DNA of 36,507 bases from an uncultured Eubacteriales bacterium (GTDB lineage Bacteria; Bacillota; Clostridia; Christensenellales; Aristaeellaceae), in assembly GCA_902760595.1 (NCBI GenBank), contig CACWHI010000035.1, positions 1-36,507 on the forward strand, written 5' to 3'. A program made the translations under genes and the position numbers. Each line of letters opens with the position of its first letter. The stretch's first letter is position 1. The notes beneath the pieces are model-generated. The model saw only the letters and a program-made list of their open reading frames with translations. It did not search any database and was not told where the DNA came from. Shown here piece by piece: positions 7,835-17,081 of this stretch.

Positions 7835-8230
7835 ATGAGTGGTATAATAGAAACCATGCAAGCAAAAGAAAATTTTCACGGTCTTGAAGCCGCCACAAAT
7901 GACCAGATTGATAAAGCCCAGAGTAGACTGGGACTGAGTTTCTCATCCGATTACAGGGAGTATATCGCATCGGTGGGGATTGCGTCCTTTGGCGGACATG
8001 AGTTGACGGGCATTTGCGCATCGCCGCGACTTGATGTTGTCAGTGTTACAGAAAAAAACAGAAAGATGAATCCCGGTATAGACCCAAAATGGTACGTGAT
8101 TGAAGAACTAAATATAGATCAGGCTACGATTTGGCAGACTACTGATGGCAGTATATATCGTGTCATTCCATATTCAAAACCTATCAGGATTGCAGAAGAC
8201 ATAATTGATTACATCAACTCCAACTCATAA
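7835..8230 (+). CDS. SMI1/KNR4 (SUKH) family protein, possible immunity protein
   Basis: A 131-aa single-domain protein without signal peptide. Family features are the N-terminal ATNDQIDKAQSRLGLSFSSDYREYIASVG helix pair, the F/GGHELTGI motif, and a C-terminal half ending in strand/helix elements. SUKH proteins are frequent immunity proteins encoded next to polymorphic toxins, though many have other or unknown roles. The ATG at 7835 is one base after the stop of the repaired upstream frame and has a G7 run as a weak ribosome site; an earlier ATG at 7820 would add five residues. It shares the AT-rich composition of the upstream gene, so the two probably arrived together. Confidence 0.8.
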   Translation: MSGIIETMQAKENFHGLEAATNDQIDKAQSRLGLSFSSDYREYIASVGIASFGGHELTGICASPRLDVVSVTEKNRKMNPGIDPKWYVIEELNIDQATIWQTTDGSIYRVIPYSKPIRIAEDIIDYINSNS

Positions 8231-8261
8231 GGACTTTGAGCAAAAGTATAGATAATGAATA

Positions 8262-8303
8262 AGCCTGCCGCTCATCATTGTTGATGAATGGCAGGCTGTT
8301 TTG
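8262..8303. terminator. Terminator between the SUKH gene and dnaJ
   Basis: An 8-bp stem AGCCTGCC / GGCAGGCT (8262-8269, 8290-8297) is topped by a 6-bp stem TCATCA / TGATGA after a 2-nt mismatch, and GTTTTGT follows. The tail suits plus-strand termination; the hairpin may also help end the convergent dnaJ transcript. Confidence 0.8.
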
Positions 8304-8310
8304 TCTCATA

Positions 8311-9441
8311 TCAGTTGAACAGGCTCTTCACCTTGTCCAGAAAGCTCTTGCTGCCTTCGTACTCGCGGCCGGTGGAGACCGCGTCGAATTCACGCAGGAG
8401 CTCTTTCTGTTTTTCAGACATGCGCTTGGGCACTTCCACCTTCACGTGCACCAGCAGGTCGCCCTTCAGCGACGAGCCGACGCGGGGGAGACCCTGGCCG
8501 CGGATGCGGAACTCGGTCTCGGACTGGGTGCCTTCAGGAATATGGTATTTCACGGTGCCGTTCAGGGTCGGGACGTCGATGTCCGCGCCGAGGGCAGCCT
8601 GGGTGAAGCTGATGGGCATGTCCAGCAGCAATGTGGTGCCGTTGCGCTTGAACAGCTTATGAGGCCGGACGGAGATGAACACGATCAGGTCGCCGGCAGG
8701 CCCGCCGTTGGAACCGAGGCCGCCCTGGCCGCGCAGCACCAGCGGATTGCCGTTGTCGATGCCGGCAGGGATGTTCAGCTTCGCGGTGCGGCGCAGGCGC
8801 TTGGTGCCGGTGCCGCCGCACTTCTCGCACTTGTCGGTGACGATCTTGCCGGTGCCGCCGCAGGTGGTGCACGGGCGGGTGATCATCATGAAGCCGCCCT
8901 GCATGCGCACCTGGCCGGTGCCCTTACAGGTGGGGCAGGTCTTGGGCTGGGTACCCGGCTTCGCGCCGGTTCCGTGGCAGACATCGCAGACCTCGTCGCG
9001 CATGAACTCGAAGGACTTCTCACAGCCCTTCGCGGCCTCCTCGAAGGAGATCTTGAGCTCATACTGGATGTCCTCGCCGGCCCGGGGAGCGTTGCGCCGC
9101 GTGCCCGTGCCGCCCATCCCGCCGCCGAAGAGCTGGTCGAGGATATCGCCCATGCCGCCCATTCCGCCGAAGCCGGAAAAGTCGAACCCGGCGCCGCCGG
9201 CCCCGAAGGGATTCTGCGGTCCGTCCATGCCGAACTGGTCGTAGCGGGCGCGCTTGTCCGGGTCGGACAGCACCTCGTTGGCCTCGTTCAGCTCCTTGAA
9301 GCGCGCCTCGGCGTCCTTGTCATTGGGATGCAGGTCCGGGTGGCACTCCTTTGCCAGCTTGCGGTAGGCCTTTTTGATGTCCTCCGTGCTCGCCGTCTTC
9401 GGAACGCCCAGCACCTCGTAGTAATCGCGTTTGGTTGCCAT
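8311..9441 (-). CDS. dnaJ: Chaperone protein DnaJ
   Basis: Hsp40 co-chaperone that delivers unfolded clients to DnaK and stimulates its ATPase. From the N-terminus: a J domain (residues ~5-70) with the HPD motif at 34-36, a Gly/Phe-rich linker ([18 protein letters not shown]), a zinc-finger domain with four CxxCxGxG motifs ([32 protein letters not shown]), and two beta-sandwich client-binding domains. It is 376 aa from the ATG at 9441, matching other DnaJ N-termini; an upstream TTG at 9459 would add six residues. It is the last gene of the heat-shock operon and lies 175 nt after dnaK. Confidence 0.97.
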   Translation of the reverse strand: MATKRDYYEVLGVPKTASTEDIKKAYRKLAKECHPDLHPNDKDAEARFKELNEANEVLSDPDKRARYDQFGMDGPQNPFGAGGAGFDFSGFGGMGGMGDILDQLFGGGMGGTGTRRNAPRAGEDIQYELKISFEEAAKGCEKSFEFMRDEVCDVCHGTGAKPGTQPKTCPTCKGTGQVRMQGGFMMITRPCTTCGGTGKIVTDKCEKCGGTGTKRLRRTAKLNIPAGIDNGNPLVLRGQGGLGSNGGPAGDLIVFISVRPHKLFKRNGTTLLLDMPISFTQAALGADIDVPTLNGTVKYHIPEGTQSETEFRIRGQGLPRVGSSLKGDLLVHVKVEVPKRMSEKQKELLREFDAVSTGREYEGSKSFLDKVKSLFN

Positions 9442-9461
9442 TGTATCACCACACTTCAATT

Positions 9462-9577
9462 AAGTGAGGAGTGAGGAGGTAGGAGTGAGGAGTGTAACAG
9501 CTTCGCTGCGATATGGATTGGAATGCCGGAGGCATTCCGACCCCAACTCATCACTCCTCACTCATCACTCCTCACTT
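9462..9577. repeat. Imperfect inverted GTGAGGA repeat between dnaK and dnaJ
   Basis: Two ~32-nt arms (9462-9494 and 9546-9577), made of GTGAGGA-like heptad units, are imperfect inverses of each other. Between them is a perfect 8-bp hairpin GGAATGCC / GGCATTCC (9520-9538). Related GAGTGAAG-type repeats follow the genes at 30994 and 36317. A large hairpin here would cut read-through to dnaJ; that effect is inferred. Confidence 0.75.
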
Positions 9578-9616
9578 GTATAAGTCAATTCTTATTCGAT
9601 CGGTCAACAGCCTTGA

Positions 9617-11455
<1,839 letters not shown>

Positions 11456-11543
11456 AGTTTTGTTCCTCCATTTTATTTCATAGTTGAGAGATTGTGATTT
11501 TATATGATGAAAGCGGGTCGCCCCGCGTTCCGGCGAAGCCTGC

Positions 11544-12125
11544 TTATTCCGGGACTACCTTGACCATGGCGGTCCTCAGCACGTAATTGCCCATTTTGTA
11601 GCCCTTCTGCAGGACCTGGCACACGGTGCCCTTCTCGCCGTCCTCCGGCGTGCCCTGCATCACGGCGTTCTCCTGGTTCGGATCGAAGGGCTCGCCCTGG
11701 CGGTCGATCACCGTCACGCCGCGCTTTTCCATCACGTCGCTCAGCTGCTTGAGCACCATTTCGACGCCCGTGTGCAGCTTCTCGTCCGCGGTTTCGATGG
11801 CTACCGCGCGCTCCAGGTTGTCGATCACCGGCAACAGGCTGGTCACCAGGTCGCGCGCGCCTTCCTCATAGGCGTCGGCGCGGACGGAATTGTTGCGCTT
11901 GCGGAAGTTGTCGAAGTCCGCCTGCACGCGCTGGGCCAGGTTCAGGTATTCCTCGGCCTTCTGGCGGGAGGCTTCCAGCAGGGGCTTCAGGTCCTTGACG
12001 ATCTCTTCTTCTGCAGCCGCGGCTTCTTCGGCGCTGTTTTCAGCGGTCTGCTCCGGGTCTTCCCCGTTCTCGGGCTTTGGCTCTTCGTCGCGGTTCTTGA
12101 ATTTCTTTTTCATGTCTTCCTCCAT
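11544..12125 (-). CDS. grpE: Nucleotide exchange factor GrpE
   Basis: Releases ADP from DnaK. An acidic, low-complexity N-terminus (~residues 1-45) leads into the long dimerisation helix, and then into the conserved block with NFRKRN and [11 protein letters not shown]. The C-terminal beta domain has the expected VMQG and [16 protein letters not shown] motifs. It is 193 aa from ATG 12125. GGAGGTGA, lying in the last codons of hrcA, is the ribosome site, which implies translational coupling (1 nt between the genes). A second ATG four codons in is also well placed behind GGAGG. Confidence 0.96.
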   Translation of the reverse strand: MEEDMKKKFKNRDEEPKPENGEDPEQTAENSAEEAAAAEEEIVKDLKPLLEASRQKAEEYLNLAQRVQADFDNFRKRNNSVRADAYEEGARDLVTSLLPVIDNLERAVAIETADEKLHTGVEMVLKQLSDVMEKRGVTVIDRQGEPFDPNQENAVMQGTPEDGEKGTVCQVLQKGYKMGNYVLRTAMVKVVPE

Positions 12126-12126
12126 T

Positions 12127-13149
12127 TTATCTCACCTCCGCAAACAGGTTGGTCATTCTCTGGCTGATCGTGTACAGCGTGCGCATCACCTGGCCGTACG
12201 GCATCCGCATGGGGCCGATCACGCCCAGGGTGCCGCAGCATCCGCCGTAGCTGAAGCCGGCGTTCACGACGCTGCAGTCAGCCATGTCCGGGATGCCCAA
12301 TTCGGTGCCGATCCGGACGCTGACGGGCTGGTCGTTGTCGCGCATCAGGCTGATCAGCCGGTCCGGCGCTTCCAGGGTGGAAAGGAACGTGCGCGCCTTG
12401 TCCAGATCGCTGAACTCCGGATAGCTCAGGATGTTGTGCGCGCCTTCCACGGCCACGCTGTCCTCGGAGGCCTGCCGCGCCATCTGCGCCGCCAGGTCCC
12501 TGACGCCCATCAGCACGCGCTGGTCGGCGCTGCTCCTGGCCGCGTAGGCGTCCAGCATGGCCTGGACCTCCATCAGCGTATGTCCGGCCATGTTCTCGGT
12601 CAGGGTCCGGCTGATGGCGTACAGCCCGTCCATGTCCAGCCTGCGGCTCACGTGGATCACCGTGTCGCGCACGATGCCGCTGTCGGTCACGATGACCAGC
12701 AGGGCCGAGCCGTTCGGCATGGGCACCAGCTGCAGGGTGGCGATCCGCATCTCGGGCTGGCCTGGCAGGACCGCTACGGCGGTCAGGCGCGTCAGGCTGC
12801 TGACAGCCTGCACGGCAGTCTTGACGATGTCCTCCATCTGGAGGGCCTTTTCGTCAAAGTACTCATTCACCGAAGGGTCGACAGGCAGTTCGCTGTCTGA
12901 CCAGGCGCTCAGCAGGCGGTCCACATACAGGCGGTAGGCCTTGCTGCTGGGAACGCGGCCCGCGGATACGTGCGGCTGATCCAGATACCCGAGCTCCGTC
13001 AGGTCGCTCATCTCGTTGCGGATGGTAGCGGGGGAGACGCCGATGTTGTGCCGGCGGGTGATGGTCCTGCTGCCTACCGGCGCGGCCGTCTCGATGTAGT
13101 CATCGATGATCGCGCTCAGGATCCGCAGCTTCCGCTCATCCAGCGTCAT
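12127..13149 (-). CDS. hrcA: Heat-inducible transcription repressor HrcA
   Basis: Represses class I heat-shock genes by binding CIRCE. The N-terminal winged helix is clear (TLDERKLRILSAIIDDYI then APVGSRTI, and a recognition-helix stretch SPATIRNEMSDLTELGYL). The GAF-like and dimerisation parts follow, ending with GTLGVIGPMRMPYGQVM and a typical LF terminus. It is 340 aa from ATG 13149; AGGGAGG lies 10 nt upstream, and the in-frame GTG at 13170 is less likely. First gene of the operon, directly behind its own operator, so it is autoregulated. Confidence 0.97.
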   Translation of the reverse strand: MTLDERKLRILSAIIDDYIETAAPVGSRTITRRHNIGVSPATIRNEMSDLTELGYLDQPHVSAGRVPSSKAYRLYVDRLLSAWSDSELPVDPSVNEYFDEKALQMEDIVKTAVQAVSSLTRLTAVAVLPGQPEMRIATLQLVPMPNGSALLVIVTDSGIVRDTVIHVSRRLDMDGLYAISRTLTENMAGHTLMEVQAMLDAYAARSSADQRVLMGVRDLAAQMARQASEDSVAVEGAHNILSYPEFSDLDKARTFLSTLEAPDRLISLMRDNDQPVSVRIGTELGIPDMADCSVVNAGFSYGGCCGTLGVIGPMRMPYGQVMRTLYTISQRMTNLFAEVR

Positions 13150-13189
13150 CACGTACGTCCCTCCCTTCACTCAGCTCTTTCGGTCGTTG

Positions 13190-13216
13190 TTAGCACTCGA
13201 CGTTGATGAGTGCTAA
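13190..13216 (-). promoter_or_regulatory. CIRCE operator
   Basis: A perfect copy of the inverted repeat TTAGCACTC - 9 nt - GAGTGCTAA. It sits just downstream of the -10 box and 41 nt before the hrcA ATG, so HrcA bound here would block the start of transcription. Confidence 0.98.
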
Positions 13217-13227
13217 CAACTGTGGAA

Positions 13228-13256
13228 AGGATAACACAGAGTACCGGGTTTGTCAA
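13228..13256 (-). promoter_or_regulatory. Promoter of hrcA-grpE-dnaK-dnaJ
   Basis: On the minus strand TTGACA (13256-13251) and TATCCT (13233-13228) are 17 bp apart, immediately upstream of CIRCE. Confidence 0.85.
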
Positions 13257-13318
13257 TAGGAAAATTAAAAGAACCGCTGAATAAATATGACGGCGGTTCC
13301 TGAAGGCACAGTTGTATT

Positions 13319-13326
13319 GTATATTA
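13319..13326 (+). repeat. Target-site duplication, left copy
   Basis: GTATATTA, identical to 13640-13647, directly abuts the left terminal repeat of the element at 13327-13639. The match stops exactly at the element borders. Confidence 0.85.
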
Positions 13327-13639
13327 GTAACTATTCAGTCATACAGTAGAGTGAGACGGAGCCCGGTCCGTTCCGGCACGGAATCCCGGAGTCCGCCGAT
13401 TCATTCGGCGGATGGCGAAGCCACCCGTAGGGCGACGGGATGGGAGTGCCGGAATGGATGATAATAATCCGCAGCGGCGGCATGTACGCCGCGAGGACGA
13501 TTCCGCGTCAGCGGAATCTACCTTGCGGTGCTTCCGCCCGGGAGCCCGTTAGGGCGACAGGAAACACCGTTGGGGGGTTCCGTAGGGGGGTCGCAAGACC
13601 CCCATGCGGTGACTGTTCAGTCTACGACTGAACAGTCAC
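13327..13639 (+). mobile_element. Complete 313-bp MITE-like element
   Basis: A non-coding element with imperfect 14-bp terminal inverted repeats (GTAACTATTCAGTC on the left, GTGACTGTTCAGTC inward from the right; 12 of 14 match) and a perfect 8-bp target duplication. The right end is itself a 31-nt palindrome (13609-13639, 14-bp stem, TAC loop). Hairpins fill the interior: 13371-13383, 13392-13412, 13474-13492, 13500-13517 and 13586-13603 (GGGGGTC-GCAA-GACCCCC). Partial copies occur at 1-95 and 36410-36507. GTAA-type ends with 8-bp duplications are features of IS66-family elements, so mobilisation by an IS66-like transposase in trans is the best guess. No transposase or convincing ORF lies inside. 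Confidence 0.85.
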
Positions 13640-13647
13640 GTATATTA
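13640..13647 (+). repeat. Target-site duplication, right copy
   Basis: GTATATTA directly follows the right terminus of the element and matches 13319-13326 without mismatch. Confidence 0.85.
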
Positions 13648-13659
13648 TATGGAAACGCT

Positions 13660-14583
13660 TCAGATCGGAAACTTTTCCTTCTCCAGCCGGATGGCGAGCT
13701 CGAAGGGCGGGATTCCGCCGCAGCTGTTGGTCAGGGTAGCGATGCGCAGGACGGCCTGGTGGCAGCGGACGGCCAGCGCGTCCAGCCGGGCTGCGGGATC
13801 GCGCAGGGCAGGAGCATCCGACGTCGGCTGCTCCACGTAGTTTTCCAGCCTGCCGCCCGTGTAGCCGGCTTCGTTGACGCCCAGAAACAGCTCCGCCAGG
13901 CGGATATCGTAGTGTCCGAAGGCCGCGTACAGGCCGACGGCGTCGGCTACCAGCTCGTCCCACAGCGGGTCGATCAGCTGGGGGAACAGCCTGCGGCAGA
14001 CGAAGTGCGTGCATTCGTGGTACTTGCGGATGGTCAGGGAATGCGCCAGCCACTCCGGTTCGGGGTATCCTGCGCGGTCTGCCGTGACAGCGCTGTAGGG
14101 TCCGGCGGAGAGAATGATCAGCGCGTCCTTGAAGTTGCGGGGCTCGGCAGTAAAGCGCTGGAACTCCGCCGGCCAGTCAGGCGCGGCGCCTTCGGTGGCC
14201 CGGTCGCGAAGATATTCCTGCTGGTGCCGGCGGATGCGGGACCAGTTGATCACGCCGTCCAGGATCACGGCCCCCTGTGTCGGCGGGATCGGTGTCGGCG
14301 CGCATTTTTTGGACATGATCTGCAGGAACAGCTCAAAATCCTGCCGGTCGTGCAGTGTGACGGCCAGCACCTGGCCTGCCGGCGTCGTTTCATAGGTCAG
14401 GCGGTCGTCCTCACTGCCGCGGAAGTGACCGAGGCTGTGCGAAGGAGCGTCCTGCCCCCGGCCGACGATCAGCCTGTACAGGCGCTGTCCCTCCTCGCCG
14501 GGCGTCAGGTAGAGCTGGGGATAGATTCCGGCCAGGGCGGCGATCGCCTCGCGGCCTGTCTTCTCGGTCATTTCTGTGTTCAT
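13660..14583 (-). CDS. Putative HExxH-type zinc metallopeptidase-like protein, family not recognised
   Basis: A 307-aa protein without signal peptide or membrane segment. The main clue is HECTH at residues 189-193, followed by WDELVADAVGL at ~208-218. HExxH plus a downstream Glu in a DExxAD-like stretch is the zinc-site layout of gluzincin-type peptidases, so H189, H193 and E210 are candidate ligands and E190 a candidate catalytic base. The N-terminal half has no recognised domain but contains a conserved-looking GAVILDGVINWSRIRRHQQEYL stretch. The ATG at 14583 has GGAGG 7 nt upstream; a longer reading from 14742 lacks a ribosome site and would overlap the promoter. It could also be a non-enzymatic relative. 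Transcribed alone, ending at the repeat element. Confidence 0.7.
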   Translation of the reverse strand: MNTEMTEKTGREAIAALAGIYPQLYLTPGEEGQRLYRLIVGRGQDAPSHSLGHFRGSEDDRLTYETTPAGQVLAVTLHDRQDFELFLQIMSKKCAPTPIPPTQGAVILDGVINWSRIRRHQQEYLRDRATEGAAPDWPAEFQRFTAEPRNFKDALIILSAGPYSAVTADRAGYPEPEWLAHSLTIRKYHECTHFVCRRLFPQLIDPLWDELVADAVGLYAAFGHYDIRLAELFLGVNEAGYTGGRLENYVEQPTSDAPALRDPAARLDALAVRCHQAVLRIATLTNSCGGIPPFELAIRLEKEKFPI

Positions 14584-14622
14584 CGCTCGTCCTCCGATCA
14601 CAGGGTAAAAAACCTCTATATC

Positions 14623-14651
14623 ATGATACACCGCTTCGGGCCTGCCGTCAA
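14623..14651 (-). promoter_or_regulatory. Promoter of the HECTH-protein gene
   Basis: On the minus strand TTGACG (14651-14646) and TATCAT (14628-14623) are separated by 17 bp, 39 nt before the ATG at 14583. A GGTTTTTTACC-like stretch lies in the leader. Confidence 0.75.
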
Positions 14652-14736
14652 ACGCTGAAATCCGTATACGCCTGCCCTGAGAGCGCATGATGATGCTTCG
14701 AGACGGCGTTCTTTCCGGAAAAGTCGGATAAAATGC

Positions 14737-14765
14737 TTGCAATAAAATGAGATTTCATGTAAAAT
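14737..14765 (+). promoter_or_regulatory. Promoter of tyrS-purR
   Basis: TTGCAA (14737-14742) and TAAAAT (14760-14765) with a 17-bp spacer lie 53 nt before the tyrS ATG. The leader is too short for a T-box, and none is seen. Confidence 0.7.
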
Positions 14766-14818
14766 ACGAATGAAGTTTGCTGAAAACTTCAGAAAGATTC
14801 GGAAATGAGGACAAACGT

Positions 14819-16042
14819 ATGGGCATCTATGAGGAATTGCAGGCGCGTGGGCTGATCGCCCAGGTCACCGACGAGCAGGAGATCAAAGACCTGATCAACC
14901 GCGGCGGCGCGCGTTTCTATATCGGCTTCGATCCTACGGCGGATTCCCTGCATGTGGGCCACTTCATGGCGCTGTGCCTGATGAAGCGCCTGCAGATGGC
15001 CGGCAACAAGCCGGTGGTGCTGCTGGGCGGCGGCACGGGTTATATCGGCGACCCCTCCGGCCGCACGGACATGCGCAGCATGATGACTCCGGAAACCATC
15101 GAGCACAACTGCGAGTGCTTCAAAAAGCAGATCTCCCGCTTCATCGAGTTCGGCGAGGGCAAGGCCATCGCGGTCAACAACGCGGACTGGCTGCTGAAGC
15201 TCAACTACATCGAGCTGCTGCGCGAGGTGGGCGCTCACTTCTCCGTCAATAACATGCTGCGCGCGGAGTGCTATAAGCAGCGCATGGAGCGGGGCCTCAG
15301 CTTCCTGGAGTTCAACTACATGATCATGCAGAGCTACGACTTCTGGTACCTGCATGAGCACTACGGCTGCAACATGCAGTTCGGCGGCGACGACCAGTGG
15401 AGCAACATGCTGGGCGGTACCGAGCTCATCCGCAAGAAGACCGGCGACGACGCCTACGCCATGACCATCACCCTGCTGCTCAACTCCGAGGGCAAGAAGA
15501 TGGGCAAGACCGCCAAGGGCGCGGTGTGGCTGGATCCCGAAAAGACCAGTCCCTACGAGTTCTACCAGTACTGGCGCAACGTGGACGACGCCGACGTGAT
15601 GAAGTGCATCCGTATGCTCACCTTCATCCCGCTCAGCGAGATCGACGAAATGGAAAAGTGGGACGGCTCCCGCATCAACGAGAAGAAGAAGATCCTCGCC
15701 TACGAGCTCACCAAGCTGGTACACGGCGAGGAAGAGGCGAAGAAGGCCGAGGAGACCGCCGCTTCCCTGTTCTCCGGCCAGGGAAACGACGCCAACATGC
15801 CCAAGACCGCGCTGACCGCTGACGAGGTGCCGGAGACCGGCTACAATGTTGTCGACCTGCTGACTCGCTGCAAGCTGTGCGCCAGCAAATCCGACGCCCG
15901 CCGCCTGGTGCAGCAGGGCGGCGTGACCGTGAACGGCGAGAAGCCTGCCGACGTGAACGCGACGGTGTCCGCGGCCGACCTGAAGGCCGGCGTGGTCATC
16001 CGCAAGGGCAAGAAGGTCTATCACAAGGCGATCATCGAATAA
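14819..16042 (+). CDS. tyrS: Tyrosyl-tRNA synthetase
   Basis: Class Ic synthetase that charges tRNA(Tyr). The HIGH-type motif is HVGH at residues 45-48 (ADSLHVGHFMAL), and the KMSKS-type loop is KMGKT at 227-231. Tyr-binding elements GFDPTADSLH and the FLEFNYMIMQSYDFWYL and GGDDQWSNM segments are intact. The C-terminus is an S4 RNA-binding domain (~residues 340-407, LCASKSDARRLVQQGGVTVNG). It has 407 aa from ATG 14819, where the family begins (MGIYEELQARGLI), with GAGG upstream; a TTG at 14777 would add 14 residues. Cotranscribed with purR. Confidence 0.97.
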   Translation: MGIYEELQARGLIAQVTDEQEIKDLINRGGARFYIGFDPTADSLHVGHFMALCLMKRLQMAGNKPVVLLGGGTGYIGDPSGRTDMRSMMTPETIEHNCECFKKQISRFIEFGEGKAIAVNNADWLLKLNYIELLREVGAHFSVNNMLRAECYKQRMERGLSFLEFNYMIMQSYDFWYLHEHYGCNMQFGGDDQWSNMLGGTELIRKKTGDDAYAMTITLLLNSEGKKMGKTAKGAVWLDPEKTSPYEFYQYWRNVDDADVMKCIRMLTFIPLSEIDEMEKWDGSRINEKKKILAYELTKLVHGEEEAKKAEETAASLFSGQGNDANMPKTALTADEVPETGYNVVDLLTRCKLCASKSDARRLVQQGGVTVNGEKPADVNATVSAADLKAGVVIRKGKKVYHKAIIE

Positions 16043-16066
16043 ACAGGACGACTGTGGAGGTGCTTC

Positions 16067-16876
16067 GTGGACAAGGTCAAGCGCGGGGAACGTCTGGCCG
16101 TCATGAGCAGGGTGCTCACGGCGACGCCCAACAAAATCTATACGCTCTCTTACTTCTGTGAGATGTTTTCCGCGGCGAAGTCCACGATCAGCGAGGACAC
16201 CGCGATCCTGGCGCGCACCTTCCGTACCTTCCGCCTGGGCACCATCGAAACGGTGACCGGCGCGGGCGGCGGCGTGCGCTACCGCATGAGCGGCAACGTG
16301 GTCAACGCCCGGCCCTTCGTGTCCGGCCTCTGCACCCGGCTGATGGACCGCGACCGCATCCTGCCCGGCGGCTATCTGTATCTGTCCGATATCCTGTCCG
16401 AGCCGGATACGGTGCGCTCCATCGGGGAGCTGATCGCTGCGGAGTACTACGACACCCCGGCGGATTTCATCCTGACCATGGAGACCAAGGGCATTCCCGT
16501 GGCGCTGGAAACAGCGGCCGCGCTGCACCTGCCGCTGGTCATCGCCCGCCGCTCCATCAAGGTGTACGAGGGCGGCACGGTGAACATCAGCTATGTCTCC
16601 GGCGGCGGTCAGATCGAAATGATGTCCCTGCCCAAGCGCGCGGTGTCGCAGGGGCAGAACTGCATCATTGTGGACGATTTCAAGCGCGGCGGCGGCACGG
16701 CCCGCGGCATGTGCTCCCTGATGGCCGAATTCGGCATCAAGGTGCAGGGCGCGTGCTTCGTGCTGTCCGTGCGCGGCAGCCAGCGCGTGGTGGAGGATGA
16801 AAAAGCCGTTATGGTGCTGGACCCCATCGTGGACAACCGCACCGCTACCGTCCGCCCCGGCGCGTGGATCAAGTAA
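16067..16876 (+). CDS. purR: Purine operon repressor PurR (Bacillus type)
   Basis: PRPP-responsive regulator of purine genes. It has an N-terminal winged-helix domain (~residues 1-75, with FCEMFSAAKSTISEDTAILARTF as the helix-turn-helix) fused to a type I phosphoribosyltransferase-like domain. The PRPP-binding loop is CIIVDDFKRGGGTARG at 199-214, and the MMSLPKRAV block is typical. Length 269 aa is normal. The start is GTG with GGAGG 7 nt upstream, 24 nt after tyrS. In Bacillus purR is not usually next to tyrS, so the linkage is lineage-specific. No PurBox was identified in the window. Confidence 0.93.
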   Translation: MDKVKRGERLAVMSRVLTATPNKIYTLSYFCEMFSAAKSTISEDTAILARTFRTFRLGTIETVTGAGGGVRYRMSGNVVNARPFVSGLCTRLMDRDRILPGGYLYLSDILSEPDTVRSIGELIAAEYYDTPADFILTMETKGIPVALETAAALHLPLVIARRSIKVYEGGTVNISYVSGGGQIEMMSLPKRAVSQGQNCIIVDDFKRGGGTARGMCSLMAEFGIKVQGACFVLSVRGSQRVVEDEKAVMVLDPIVDNRTATVRPGAWIK

Positions 16877-16915
16877 GCGATACCCGCTCTTTCGGAAAAG
16901 AAAATACACCAATAA

Positions 16916-16966
16916 AGATGCGCCTGTCACCGTCCCGCCGGGAGGAGGGCAGGCGCGTCTTTTATT
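16916..16966 (+). terminator. Rho-independent terminator of tyrS-purR
   Basis: An 11-bp stem (16916-16926 with 16950-16960, one T-G pair) encloses a loop that has its own short TCCCG / CGGGA hairpin. The stem runs into TTTTATT. Confidence 0.88.
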
Positions 16967-17007
16967 GCCCCGGCTTAACGGCCTGTGACGGCCGCTTTTT
17001 GCCGTGG

Positions 17008-17036
17008 TTGTCATTTCGGCGATAGTGTGATATGAT
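17008..17036 (+). promoter_or_regulatory. Promoter of the MFS/GDPD/hydrolase operon
   Basis: TTGTCA (17008-17013) and TATGAT (17031-17036) are 17 bp apart, 46 nt before the chosen start. Confidence 0.75.
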
Positions 17037-17081
17037 AGGTAACGGTAAATCCCCGAGAATATGGATGAGGAGAAGACTGTC

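Noticed and set aside
13440-13631. A 63-codon frame inside the MITE-like element
   Set aside because: It crosses several perfect hairpins, has no ribosome site, and yields no protein-like pattern.
14584-14818. T-box riboswitch upstream of tyrS
   Set aside because: Only 53 nt separate the promoter from the start codon and no T-box sequence or terminator is seen.
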